From contig CALVWV010000023.1 in NCBI GenBank assembly GCA_944368065.1, positions 1 to 46,004 on the forward strand: 46,004 nt of DNA, given 5' to 3'. Positions 31,618 to 38,957 of this stretch are shown here, piece after piece (positions within the stretch are counted from its first letter, which is position 1; the number at the start of each line of letters is the position of its first letter). The position numbers were made by a program, and so were the translations under genes. The DNA comes from an uncultured Clostridia bacterium (lineage in GTDB: Bacteria > Bacillota > Clostridia > Christensenellales > Borkfalkiaceae). The notes beneath the pieces were generated by a model that searched no databases, was not told the origin of the DNA, and worked only from the letters and a program-made list of their open reading frames with translations.

Positions 31618-32790
31618 ATGACCATAGCAATTGTAATTGACCTTATAGACAGCCTTACCAACGGCTCTGTAATGACGGCAAGGCGATTTGCCGACGGACT
31701 TAAAGCGCGCGGACACGAGGTGCGCATAGTTGCCGTAGGCGCAGACGGCGAACACGATTGCCCCGTAAAGGAACGCTATGTGCCCGTACTTACCGAAGTT
31801 TCGGCAAAAAACCAGATTAAATTCGGCAAATTTGACGAAAAGAAAATACGCAAAGCTTTCGAGGGAGCAGACATCGTGCATTTCATCTTCCCGTTCAAGC
31901 TTGAAAAAAAGTGCAAGGAGCTCGCCGACGAGATGGGCATACCCACAACGGCGGCATTCCACGTTCAGCCCGAAAACATATCGTACAACGTAAAGCTCGG
32001 TTGGTGCAAACCGTTCAACTCGCTCATATACGCATACCTTAAAAGCACCTTTTACGGCAAGTTCGACAGAATACACTGCCCCACTTCCTTCATAGCGCAG
32101 CAGCTTGCAGACCACGGCTATAAGGGCGAACTGTACGTAATTTCCAACGGTTACGACCCCGCTTTCGTGCCGCAGAAAAAAAAGACGGTCAACGAAAAAT
32201 TTGAAGTCGTCATGACGGGCAGACTTGCGCCCGAAAAGAACCAGCAGGTTATAATACGCGCCATAGCCCGCTCGCAGTACAAAGACAGAATACACCTCAC
32301 CCTGCTCGGCAACGGGCCTTTGAAAGGAAAGCTTGAAAAGCTTGCGGCAAAGCTCGGCGTGGACGTCACGTTCGATTTTCTGCCCAAAGAGAAGCTTATC
32401 GCAAAGCTTCAGTCGAGCGATTTGTACGTGCACTCCGCAACGGTAGAAATAGAGGCCATCGCCGCAATAGAAGCCATTGCCTGCGGGCTTGTGCCCGTAA
32501 TTGCGGAAAGCAATCTTTCAGCCACAAAGCAATTTGCGCTCAACGAAAAGTCGCTGTTCAAAGACAATGACGAAAATGAGCTTGCAGAAAAAATCGATTA
32601 CTGGTACGAGCATCCTGCCGAACGCGCGTCGATGAGCGGAAGATACGCCGTGTTTGCAAAAAAGTTCAGCCTTGACAACTCGCTTGCGCTCGCGGAGCAG
32701 ATGTTCGCAGACGAAATCAGCGAATACCGCGCCCGCAGACTTGCGCAGAGCGCCGATTATATCCCCAGATTCAGCCTGTTTACGCGCTGA
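31618..32790 (+). CDS. GT4-family glycosyltransferase
   Basis: This 390-residue GT-B retaining glycosyltransferase has an N-terminal acceptor domain starting TIAIVIDLIDSLTNGSVMTARRFADGL, a central VVMTGRLAPEKNQQVIIRA segment typical of the donor domain, and an EX7E-type motif in VEIEAIAAIEAIACGLVPV. The overall pattern, with an N-terminal NGSV loop and FHVQPENI, resembles diacylglycerol glucosyl- or mannosyltransferases that make membrane glycolipids, but sugar and acceptor are not certain. Codons upstream of 31618 are open but lack a ribosome site; GAGGAG lies 7 nt before this ATG. It is a single-gene unit ending at the palindrome at 32831. Confidence 0.88.
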   Translation: MTIAIVIDLIDSLTNGSVMTARRFADGLKARGHEVRIVAVGADGEHDCPVKERYVPVLTEVSAKNQIKFGKFDEKKIRKAFEGADIVHFIFPFKLEKKCKELADEMGIPTTAAFHVQPENISYNVKLGWCKPFNSLIYAYLKSTFYGKFDRIHCPTSFIAQQLADHGYKGELYVISNGYDPAFVPQKKKTVNEKFEVVMTGRLAPEKNQQVIIRAIARSQYKDRIHLTLLGNGPLKGKLEKLAAKLGVDVTFDFLPKEKLIAKLQSSDLYVHSATVEIEAIAAIEAIACGLVPVIAESNLSATKQFALNEKSLFKDNDENELAEKIDYWYEHPAERASMSGRYAVFAKKFSLDNSLALAEQMFADEISEYRARRLAQSADYIPRFSLFTR

Positions 32791-32830
32791 ATTATATCAA
32801 TCAGCTCACAGAAACACACTCATAATACAC

Positions 32831-32870
32831 AAATAATCCCGCCGCAGAAATTTCTGCGGCGGGATTATTT
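32831..32870. terminator. 40-bp perfect palindrome, bidirectional terminator
   Basis: AAATAATCCCGCCGCAGAAA is followed immediately by its exact complement, forming a 20-bp hairpin arm between convergent genes (glycosyltransferase and DUF2798 gene), with T-rich ends on both strands. Confidence 0.9.
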
Positions 32871-32883
32871 TGATGCTTTAAAA

Positions 32884-33450
32884 TCAGTCTTTATTTTCAG
32901 TTTTTTCTTCCGCATTGCCTTCCGAAGAAGATGTTGCCGCTTCGGCCGTTGCCGCAAGAGCCGCCTTCTTTTTTGCCGAATGCTGCGCGGGGTAAACAAA
33001 TATAGCGCGGAATATCAGCCTTACGAGGGGACCTGCAAAGAATATCTGCCAGCAAAGCGCCATGGGGAAGTTAAGCGCCGTCGTCTGCACCCATACGGCA
33101 AAGAAATTTGCCGCCGCGGGCTGCTTGATTATGAGCGTAGCCATGAGGCTCATTATAGGGCACATAAGGCAAACCGTGAATGCGGATATTGCAAGCGTAA
33201 TGAAAATGGGTGCGTGCTGTGCGGGATTGAGTATTCTGAACGCAAGCTTCTTGGCGAGGAAACCTACCAGAAGAATTTCGAACGCGAAAGCTATAAGACC
33301 CATATACCACAGCTCGGAAAAAGCCGCCACAAACACCGTATTGTTGAGCTCGCCGAAGTCAAGGGCGATGTTGTAGCAGACCATGGCATACACCATTACC
33401 ACCACCATTATCAGCGTAAAAATAATTTCCTGAAATAAATTCTTGGGCAT
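32884..33450 (-). CDS. DUF2798-type integral membrane protein
   Basis: This 188-residue protein has four membrane helices (about 8-27, 42-66, 80-105, 118-142) in two similar halves, each starting with a FTLIMV- or FITLAI-like helix, the pattern of DUF2798 proteins. The N-terminal NLFQEIIFTLIMVVVMVYAM segment is characteristic. The C-terminal 40 residues are charged and low complexity (Ala/Lys, then Glu/Asn). Function is unknown. AAGGAG lies 7 nt before the ATG. It is transcribed from its own promoter through a leader holding a terminator-like hairpin. Confidence 0.78.
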   Translation of the reverse strand: MPKNLFQEIIFTLIMVVVMVYAMVCYNIALDFGELNNTVFVAAFSELWYMGLIAFAFEILLVGFLAKKLAFRILNPAQHAPIFITLAISAFTVCLMCPIMSLMATLIIKQPAAANFFAVWVQTTALNFPMALCWQIFFAGPLVRLIFRAIFVYPAQHSAKKKAALAATAEAATSSSEGNAEEKTENKD

Positions 33451-33477
33451 AATACCACTCCTTTTAAAAAAATGCGC

Positions 33478-33504
33478 AAAAAAACAACACGTCGCCGTGT
33501 TGTT
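33478..33504 (-). terminator. Possible attenuator in the DUF2798 leader
   Basis: AACAACACG (33483-33491) pairs with CGTGTTGTT (33496-33504) around a 4-nt loop and is followed on the reverse strand by seven T residues (33478-33484). It lies after the promoter at 33575 and about 25 nt before the ribosome site, so it could stop transcription before the gene. Confidence 0.55.
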
Positions 33505-33574
33505 CGTTATCGCCGCAGTGCGGTGTTCGTTTCCAATTAAGAACCATTGATTCGTGTATTTATTTTACATACAT

Positions 33575-33603
33575 ATTATATAATAACGAGCAAAAAAATG
33601 CAA
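33575..33603 (-). promoter_or_regulatory. Promoter of the DUF2798 gene
   Basis: On the reverse strand TTGCAT (33598-33603), 17 bp, TATAAT (33575-33580). The leader is about 120 nt. Confidence 0.7.
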
Positions 33604-33729
33604 CCGTACCGCAAAACATCGCGCGCAATTTTTTATTTGCTAAATAAAAGCACGACCGTGAATTAATTTAACATTGCGTAAGCTTATGGCGATTTCAGAA
33701 TATCCGCGCAAAGCTAAAATTTTTATGAA

Positions 33730-33767
33730 ATCACAGGGCCGGCGAAAAGCTCCGCCGGCCCTGTGAT
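33730..33767 (-). terminator. Terminator of the hexuronate operon
   Basis: A perfect 15-bp stem (33730-33744 with 33753-33767) has an 8-nt loop, about 50 bp after the SDR gene stop. A T-rich but interrupted tract follows on the reverse strand. 33604-33729 holds nothing I can name. Confidence 0.75.
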
Positions 33768-33813
33768 ATGGAGAAAAAATGAATAAACTCTTAAAAGTAT
33801 GAGTGAGCAATAA

Positions 33814-34680
33814 TTAAACGCCGCTGTAAGCAGAGAAGCCGCCGTCTATGGGAAGGACAACGCCAGTGATGAAGCCTGCGGCCTTGTCGCTTACAAGGAA
33901 GAGGGTAGAGCCTACAAGCTCTTCAGGTTCACCGAACCTGCCCATAGGAGTGCCGGCAATTATTTTGCCCGTGCGCGCCGTAGGAGTGCCGTCCTCGTTC
34001 CAGAGAAGCGATTTGTTCTGAGCGGTGGATAAGAATCCGGGTGCGATGGCGTTCACGCGGATGCCGACCTTGGAGAAGTGAACGGCAAGCCACTGGGTGA
34101 AGTTGGAAACCGCTGCCTTAGCTGCAGAGTATGCAGGGATTTTGGTAAGCGGGGTGAATGCATTCATGGAAGATATGTTGAGTATGGAGCATCCCTTCCT
34201 GCCTATCATGTCGCGCGCGAAAACCTGGGTAGGCATAAGCGTGCCGAGATAGTTGAGGTTGAATACGAACTGGATGCCTTCATCGCTGAGGTTGAAGAAC
34301 GTCTTGATGTCCTTGTTGTCCTCGTCGCCGAGTTCAAAGTATTCCTTGTCTGTCTGAGCCCTGGGGTTGTTGCCGCCTGCACCGTTAATAAGTATATCGC
34401 AGGGACCAAGGTCTGCAAGAACCTTCTGCCTGCACTCCTCAAGTACTTTGAGGTCGAGTACGTTTGCATAGTAGCCGTAAGCTATGCCGCCTTCAGCCCT
34501 GATTTCTGCAGCAGCTTCTTCAGCCTTTTCGAGTGTTCTGTCGAGAAGGGCAACCTTTGCGCCTGCAGCTGCAAGAGCCTTGGAAAGCACGGAGCAGATT
34601 ACGCCGCCCGCACCGGTAACTACTACTACCTTACCTTTTAAATCAACGCCAAGAGGCAATTCAGTCTTCTTCATAAACAA
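33814..34680 (-). CDS. uxuB: SDR-family D-mannonate oxidoreductase (fructuronate reductase)
   Basis: This 288-residue short-chain dehydrogenase has the cofactor motif TGAGGVICS at about 22-30; it departs from TGxxxGIG in the way seen in the SDR-type UxuB (Bacillus YjmF) group. NGAGG follows, then catalytic Ser (ISSMN) and YSAAK (Tyr and Lys). It would reduce D-fructuronate to D-mannonate, the substrate of the adjacent mannonate dehydratase. The TTG start at 34678-34680 lies 6 nt after GGAG; an ATG two codons in (34672-34674) is 12 nt away, so TTG fits better but is not proven. It is the last gene of the operon, 34 bp after uxuA. Substrate is inferred from context and motif. Confidence 0.82.
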   Translation of the reverse strand: MFMKKTELPLGVDLKGKVVVVTGAGGVICSVLSKALAAAGAKVALLDRTLEKAEEAAAEIRAEGGIAYGYYANVLDLKVLEECRQKVLADLGPCDILINGAGGNNPRAQTDKEYFELGDEDNKDIKTFFNLSDEGIQFVFNLNYLGTLMPTQVFARDMIGRKGCSILNISSMNAFTPLTKIPAYSAAKAAVSNFTQWLAVHFSKVGIRVNAIAPGFLSTAQNKSLLWNEDGTPTARTGKIIAGTPMGRFGEPEELVGSTLFLVSDKAAGFITGVVLPIDGGFSAYSGV

Positions 34681-34714
34681 ATATATCTCCTTATAGGTAA
34701 ATTACACGTATGTC

Positions 34715-35749
34715 TTATTTGCTGTATTTTTCAATAGCTTCGAAAAGGCCGTTGAGATAAGCCGCGCCGAGAGCTCTGTCGTAAAGTCCGTAACCGGGCT
34801 TGCCGTCTTCGCCCCAGATGTTTCTGCCGTGGTCGGGACGGACATAACCGTCAAAACCGCCGTCAACGAGCGCTTTTACTATTCCGCTTATATCAAGGCT
34901 GCCTGCCGAGGTAAGATGTCCCGCTTCGGCGAAGTCAACGTCGCCTTCATACTTGAGCTGACGGATATGCGCGAAGAAAATTCTGTCAGCATACTTTTTG
35001 GCCATTGCGGGAAGGTCGTTCTTCCTGCCTGCGCCGAGGCTGCCCGTGCAGAACGTGAAACCGTTGTGCTTGTCGGGAACGGCTGCTATCATCTTGTCGT
35101 AGCTGTCGGCACCCGTGATTATGCGGGGCAGACCGAACATATCCCAAGGGGGATCGTCGGGGTGTATTGCCATGTTGATACCCGTTTCGTCGCACGCGGG
35201 CATGATGCCGTTGAGGAAGTAAACGAGATTTTCAAACAGCTGCTCGTGCGATATCGAAGAATATTCGCCGAGAAGTCCGTTGAGCTGTTCGGAAGAATAG
35301 CTTTCGTCCCAGCCGGGAAGGTGAAGGTTGTGGGGATCGAGCTTCATAAGCTGCTCGTGGCAGTACGAAAGGCAGGTGCTTCCGTCTGCATTCTTGTGCT
35401 TGAGCTCGGTGCGCAGCCAGTCGAACACGGGCATGAAGTTGTAGCATATGCACTTTACGCCGAACTTGCCGAGGTTGCGGATTGTCTGAGCGTAGTTTGC
35501 TATGTACTTGTCGCGCGTGGGTTTGCCGAGCTTTATATCTTCATGTACGGGAACAGATTCGATTACTTCCATTTCAAGTCCCGCTTTGTCGCAGAGCTCC
35601 TTGAGCTTTGCAATCTTTTCGGGAGCCCATACCTCGCCTACGGGCGTGTCGTAAACTGCCGTTACAACGCCGCTCATATTGGGTATCTGCTTTATGTATT
35701 CAAGAGAAATGCTGTCCTTTTCGCCGTACCAGCGAAACGTCATTTTCAT
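34715..35749 (-). CDS. uxuA: D-mannonate dehydratase
   Basis: This 344-residue TIM-barrel enzyme dehydrates D-mannonate to 2-keto-3-deoxy-D-gluconate. The N-terminal MTFRWYGEKDSISLEYIKQIP, the VIESVPVHEDIKLG strand with its His, and AIHPDDPPWDMFGLPRI, FCTGSLGAG and VRPDHGR contain the conserved His/Cys/Asp metal and substrate residues of UxuA. The length is normal. The first ATG follows AAGGAG by 10 nt. It lies 5 bp after the transporter stop and 34 bp before the SDR gene, in an operon under AraC-type control. Confidence 0.95.
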   Translation of the reverse strand: MKMTFRWYGEKDSISLEYIKQIPNMSGVVTAVYDTPVGEVWAPEKIAKLKELCDKAGLEMEVIESVPVHEDIKLGKPTRDKYIANYAQTIRNLGKFGVKCICYNFMPVFDWLRTELKHKNADGSTCLSYCHEQLMKLDPHNLHLPGWDESYSSEQLNGLLGEYSSISHEQLFENLVYFLNGIMPACDETGINMAIHPDDPPWDMFGLPRIITGADSYDKMIAAVPDKHNGFTFCTGSLGAGRKNDLPAMAKKYADRIFFAHIRQLKYEGDVDFAEAGHLTSAGSLDISGIVKALVDGGFDGYVRPDHGRNIWGEDGKPGYGLYDRALGAAYLNGLFEAIEKYSK

Positions 35750-35754
35750 TCGGG

Positions 35755-37452
35755 TTATTCTCCTTTGTTTGCTTTCTTCTGTTTTGCTGCTTTTTTCTCA
35801 TCGGCGATGCGCTTCTTTTCAGCCAGCTTCGCCTGATATTTAGCTTCTTCTTCTTCGAAAGAAAGTCCCTTCTTTTCGCACTTGGCTTTGAGCTCCATCT
35901 TGCGCGCTTCTTCGGAAAGCCTTTCAGCCTCTTCCTGTTCGCGGCGGAGTCTTTCTTCGGGCTCTACCCACTCTATGCCTGCGGCAAGGGCTTCTGCCTT
36001 CTGACGCTCAAGAATTTCAACTCTGTCAGACTTGAGGTACTTTTCAACTATGAAGAATATCATAAGAACGGCGCACGTAACATAAACGCCGGTTTCTATC
36101 CAGATGTAGCATACGGTAACCATTGCGCCGTTAGCGCCGGCGTTGGTAATCGCATTGAAGAAGCTCTGCGCAAGGGGAGTCGTTGCAGCCATTATCGAGC
36201 TGTAAATGCTCATCGTAAGGCCGTCGCAACGGAAGCCGCGCTTAGCTTCGATGTGGTCAAGCACGTCGGAAATCATTGCAAGTATCATATAGCAAGCGGG
36301 CGAAGAACCGAAGCTCTTTAACGCTACGCCTATGCATACGGCCACTATGTTATTAGCCCATATACCTGCTATGACGCCGCCGACTGCGCCGATAAGAAGA
36401 CCTACCATAACGACTATACGCTTGCCGAACTTGTGGGAAAGCGGCCAGATGAACGCCATAGCCACAGCCATGGGAACGGCGCCGAGTATATTTATAACGC
36501 CGCTGTATGTATTGCCGAGCGTATCGCCCCACTGGGTGGTGCAGAAGTCGTTGCAGGAAAGGTTTTTAAGCGAGCCGGAGAACTGGAATATAAGGTAGAA
36601 ACCTATTATAAGCCACCAGAACACGTCTGTGCCGACTGCTTTGAACTGCTTGCCCATAGAAATTGCTTTCTTGGGATTTTCTTTGGTTTCGAGATGGAAA
36701 GATTCCTCGGTTACCCTTTCACGGGTGAAGTAGTACTGCATTACTACAAAGAGGAATGTTATGACGCCTATCGCAACGAAAAGGCCGGTCCACGCAGAAG
36801 CGTTGGGGGTTTCCCATCCGCCGAGGAAAAGACTTACGAGGAAGGGGAACACCATGCCGCCCGCGCCCATAACGCCGAGGTGTGCGAAGTTGGTGAACGA
36901 TGCAAGAAGTCCGCGCTGCGAACTGTTGCGGGTGGAAACGGGAACAAGCGTGCTGTTCGCCGTGTTGTACATGGGATATGCCACTGCATAATATACGTTA
37001 TACGCAACAGCCGTAAGAACCATGGTAAGTACGGGTGTATCTGTACCGTTGCCCATCGGGGCAATAAACATAACTATACAGCCGATTGCAAGCAGAACGG
37101 ACGATAAAAGCATCCAGGGTCTTGCTTTGCCTGCGCGGGTTTTGGTTCGCTCTATTAGCTGACCTACGACGAGGTTGCCCGCAACTATGAGGATAGTCGA
37201 AATAAGGGGCAACAGCGAAAGGAAAGTGGTTATGCTTGCAGGAAGCACGCCGTCTACTTTGTAGTTTGCAAAAAGTACGTCTTTCCAGTATCTGTTAAGA
37301 TAGTTCGTGAAAATACCGCTGGCAAGAAGCGCGCCGAACGGGCCCAAGAAGTAGCCGATGATAAGTTCGGGCGGCTTAACGTTTGCCGATTTTACCTTTG
37401 TGGATAAAATCGGATTTTCGAAGATGCTCTTTTTTCTTTGAGTTTGTTCCAT
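35755..37452 (-). CDS. GPH-family (MFS) sugar or hexuronide:cation symporter
   Basis: This 565-residue transporter has about 12 membrane helices. Its N-terminal LIIGYFLGPFGALLASGIFTNYLN helix and the early RTKTRAGKARPWML loop are typical of the glycoside-pentoside-hexuronide family (compare UidB, MelB). In this operon it most likely imports glucuronides or hexuronates. Unusually, after the last helix it has a 96-residue hydrophilic tail (470-565) of Glu/Lys/Arg/Ala-rich heptad-like sequence, predicted coiled coil; GPH proteins normally end about 30 residues after helix 12. GGGGAGG precedes the ATG. It is the first gene of the operon (promoter 37557-37584). Confidence 0.9.
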   Translation of the reverse strand: MEQTQRKKSIFENPILSTKVKSANVKPPELIIGYFLGPFGALLASGIFTNYLNRYWKDVLFANYKVDGVLPASITTFLSLLPLISTILIVAGNLVVGQLIERTKTRAGKARPWMLLSSVLLAIGCIVMFIAPMGNGTDTPVLTMVLTAVAYNVYYAVAYPMYNTANSTLVPVSTRNSSQRGLLASFTNFAHLGVMGAGGMVFPFLVSLFLGGWETPNASAWTGLFVAIGVITFLFVVMQYYFTRERVTEESFHLETKENPKKAISMGKQFKAVGTDVFWWLIIGFYLIFQFSGSLKNLSCNDFCTTQWGDTLGNTYSGVINILGAVPMAVAMAFIWPLSHKFGKRIVVMVGLLIGAVGGVIAGIWANNIVAVCIGVALKSFGSSPACYMILAMISDVLDHIEAKRGFRCDGLTMSIYSSIMAATTPLAQSFFNAITNAGANGAMVTVCYIWIETGVYVTCAVLMIFFIVEKYLKSDRVEILERQKAEALAAGIEWVEPEERLRREQEEAERLSEEARKMELKAKCEKKGLSFEEEEAKYQAKLAEKKRIADEKKAAKQKKANKGE

Positions 37453-37556
37453 TCATTTCCTCCCCAGAGTTAAGATTTTTTTCTCCATCACATCGCGGGG
37501 AACTTGTCTTCCGGCCTAAAAAACGCACTGAACGCCCCGCAGATTTGATTTATTTT

Positions 37557-37584
37557 ATTATAACGCACTTTTTTTGAAATACAA
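37557..37584 (-). promoter_or_regulatory. Promoter of the hexuronate operon
   Basis: On the reverse strand TTGTAT (37579-37584), 16 bp, TATAAT (37557-37562). The short spacer and weak -35 suit an activator-dependent promoter. Confidence 0.65.
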
Positions 37585-37599
37585 TTACAGTTTTTCTTT

Positions 37600-37646
37600 A
37601 AAAATATTGCATTTTTAATAATGCCCTGAAAAATATTTGCATTTTA
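37600..37646. promoter_or_regulatory. Two direct repeats between the divergent promoters (candidate AraC sites)
   Basis: AAAAATATTGCATTTTTA (37600-37617) and AAAAATATTTGCATTTTA (37629-37646) share TTGCATTTT at exactly 30-bp spacing (37607 and 37637). AraC-type activators commonly bind such direct repeats upstream of a target -35. A similar motif lies upstream of the GH2 gene. Confidence 0.6.
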
Positions 37647-37658
37647 TACACAACCTTA

Positions 37659-37687
37659 TTGCAATTTCTACAGCGACATGGTATAAT
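37659..37687 (+). promoter_or_regulatory. Promoter of the AraC-type regulator
   Basis: TTGCAA (37659-37664), 17 bp, TGG-TATAAT (box 37682-37687), an extended -10. The predicted start of transcription lies only 2-3 nt before the ATG at 37697. Confidence 0.75.
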
Positions 37688-37700
37688 ATATATACCATGT
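37676..37700. promoter_or_regulatory. 25-bp perfect inverted repeat over the -10 and start codon
   Basis: ACATGGTATA (37676-37685), a 5-bp ATATA spacer and TATACCATGT (37691-37700) are exact complements. The repeat covers the -10 box, the transcription start and the ATG, so a bound dimer would block the regulator gene. Confidence 0.75.
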
Positions 37701-38479
37701 TTAACTATACTTTCGGAAATATAGATTTTTCTCATAAAATAGACACCCCTACGTCCCCGAGCGAGGAATACCTCAAACACATGCACACCTTTATGGAGAT
37801 ACTTTACTTTGTGCAGGGCGACGTTGAATACACTGTAGAATCGGAAACGCGCACCCTTCAGCCGGGCGACGTTGTGCTCATAGCTCCCGGAAAATATCAT
37901 TTCGCCACGGTCGATTTAAACAGCAACCCGTACGAAAGATACGTGCTCAAATTTCCCGAAATTCTTGCGCCCGACTATCTGAAAAACAATCTTCTTTCGC
38001 ACAGTCCCTTCTTCCCGGACACCGAAAGCTACGCGCATTTTTTCAGGGACCTTGACAATTATGCCGATAATTTCACGCGCGAAGAACTCAACTCAATTTT
38101 TACCGCCGACCTTACAAAACTGCTCGTTTACATGAACAGGGCGGCCAATACGGGAAAGCAGAAGACAAACGCGTTCATAGAAAAAATAATCAACCACATA
38201 AACAATCACATAACCGAAGAAATAACGCTTGAAAAACTTGCGAACGACCTTATTTACTCCAAATCGTACATAAGCAACGAATTCAAAAAATACATGAAAA
38301 TACCCGTCATGCAGTATGTGCGCTCCAAAAAAATAATGTTTGCGCATACGCTTATTATGAACGGCATGAAAAAATGCGAAGCGGCGGAAACTCTCGGATT
38401 CACGAACTACTCCACCTTCTTCCGCGCTTACCAGAAAGTGCTTAAAACCAGCCCTTTCCCCGAACAGGTTTCAAATTGA
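37697..38479 (+). CDS. AraC-family regulator of the hexuronate cluster
   Basis: This 260-residue protein has an N-terminal cupin-like sensor domain (HMHTFMEILYFVQGDVEYTV, then QPGDVVLIAPGKYH) and a C-terminal double helix-turn-helix (ITLEKLANDLIYSKSYISNEFKKYMK; CEAAETLGFTNYSTFFRAYQKVLKTSP). Its ligand is probably a sugar acid or hexuronide. The in-frame upstream extension to 37637 would contain the -35 and -10 boxes, so the start is set at 37697, where no Shine-Dalgarno sequence exists. It is divergent from the transporter-uxuA-SDR operon, and its likely binding sites lie between them. Confidence 0.88.
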   Translation: MFNYTFGNIDFSHKIDTPTSPSEEYLKHMHTFMEILYFVQGDVEYTVESETRTLQPGDVVLIAPGKYHFATVDLNSNPYERYVLKFPEILAPDYLKNNLLSHSPFFPDTESYAHFFRDLDNYADNFTREELNSIFTADLTKLLVYMNRAANTGKQKTNAFIEKIINHINNHITEEITLEKLANDLIYSKSYISNEFKKYMKIPVMQYVRSKKIMFAHTLIMNGMKKCEAAETLGFTNYSTFFRAYQKVLKTSPFPEQVSN

Positions 38480-38503
38480 TGCGTACGTATAGTCGATTCT
38501 TAT

Positions 38504-38534
38504 AAAATGCGCCCCGAATGCGGGCGCATTTTTT
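38504..38534 (+). terminator. Terminator of the AraC gene
   Basis: An 11-bp stem (AAAATGCGCCC, 38504-38514, with its complement at 38522-38532) is followed by TT. Confidence 0.8.
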
Positions 38535-38535
38535 A

Positions 38536-38575
38536 TGCCGTCTTTATGCGCCGCAAGCGCCGCATAAAGACGGCA
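38536..38575. other. Second long hairpin after the AraC gene
   Basis: TGCCGTCTTTATGCG (38536-38550) pairs with its complement at 38561-38575, with GCG/CGC continuing inward. No T tract follows. The remaining 38576-38859 contains open frames but no convincing gene; I see nothing identifiable there. Confidence 0.55.
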
Positions 38576-38859
38576 ACACAGCCGCAGGCAAGGCAAAGGC
38601 ATGCCGCTGCAATATTGCGGACACAGAAAAAAGCAAACTTTTGCCGCGCCCGCAACCCCACAATAATCTGCCACTGACGCTCGCCGGCTTGCAATAAACA
38701 CACCCACTGCGCCACGCAAATGAAAAAAACACAATTTCCGCCACATTGAAGCGTAAAAAAACACGCAGGCTTGCCGCGTAAACGTAACATATACGCTCCC
38801 TCCGCGCCGCGGAAAGCACTGTGAGCAAGCGAAAAAATATACCTTTTATTAAAATAAAG

Positions 38860-38932
38860 AAAAAACGCAATATCTTTTAGCAAAAATTGCTATTGATATT
38901 TTTTGCGTTATGTTTTAACATATTATTATAAA
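38860..38932 (+). promoter_or_regulatory. Regulatory region and promoter of the GH2 gene
   Basis: A reverse-strand AAAGATATTGCGTTTTTT (about 38860-38878) resembles the direct repeats at 37600/37629. Next is a 15-bp inverted repeat TAGCAA-AAA-TTGCTA (38878-38892). The likely core promoter is TTGCGT (38903-38908), 18 bp, TATAAA (38927-38932); TTGATA (38893-38898) with TAACAT is an alternative. Confidence 0.5.
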
Positions 38933-38957
38933 ATCAAACATTTTTTATGGAGGAATA

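Noticed and set aside
37637-37696. Earlier start for the AraC regulator
   Set aside because: The added codons contain the -35 and -10 boxes, and the extension does not resemble AraC N-termini.
38533-38883. Three overlapping reverse-strand open frames (97-116 codons) in the araC-GH2 gap
   Set aside because: They are Cys/Phe-rich with no ribosome site, and they run through two hairpins; no evidence for coding.
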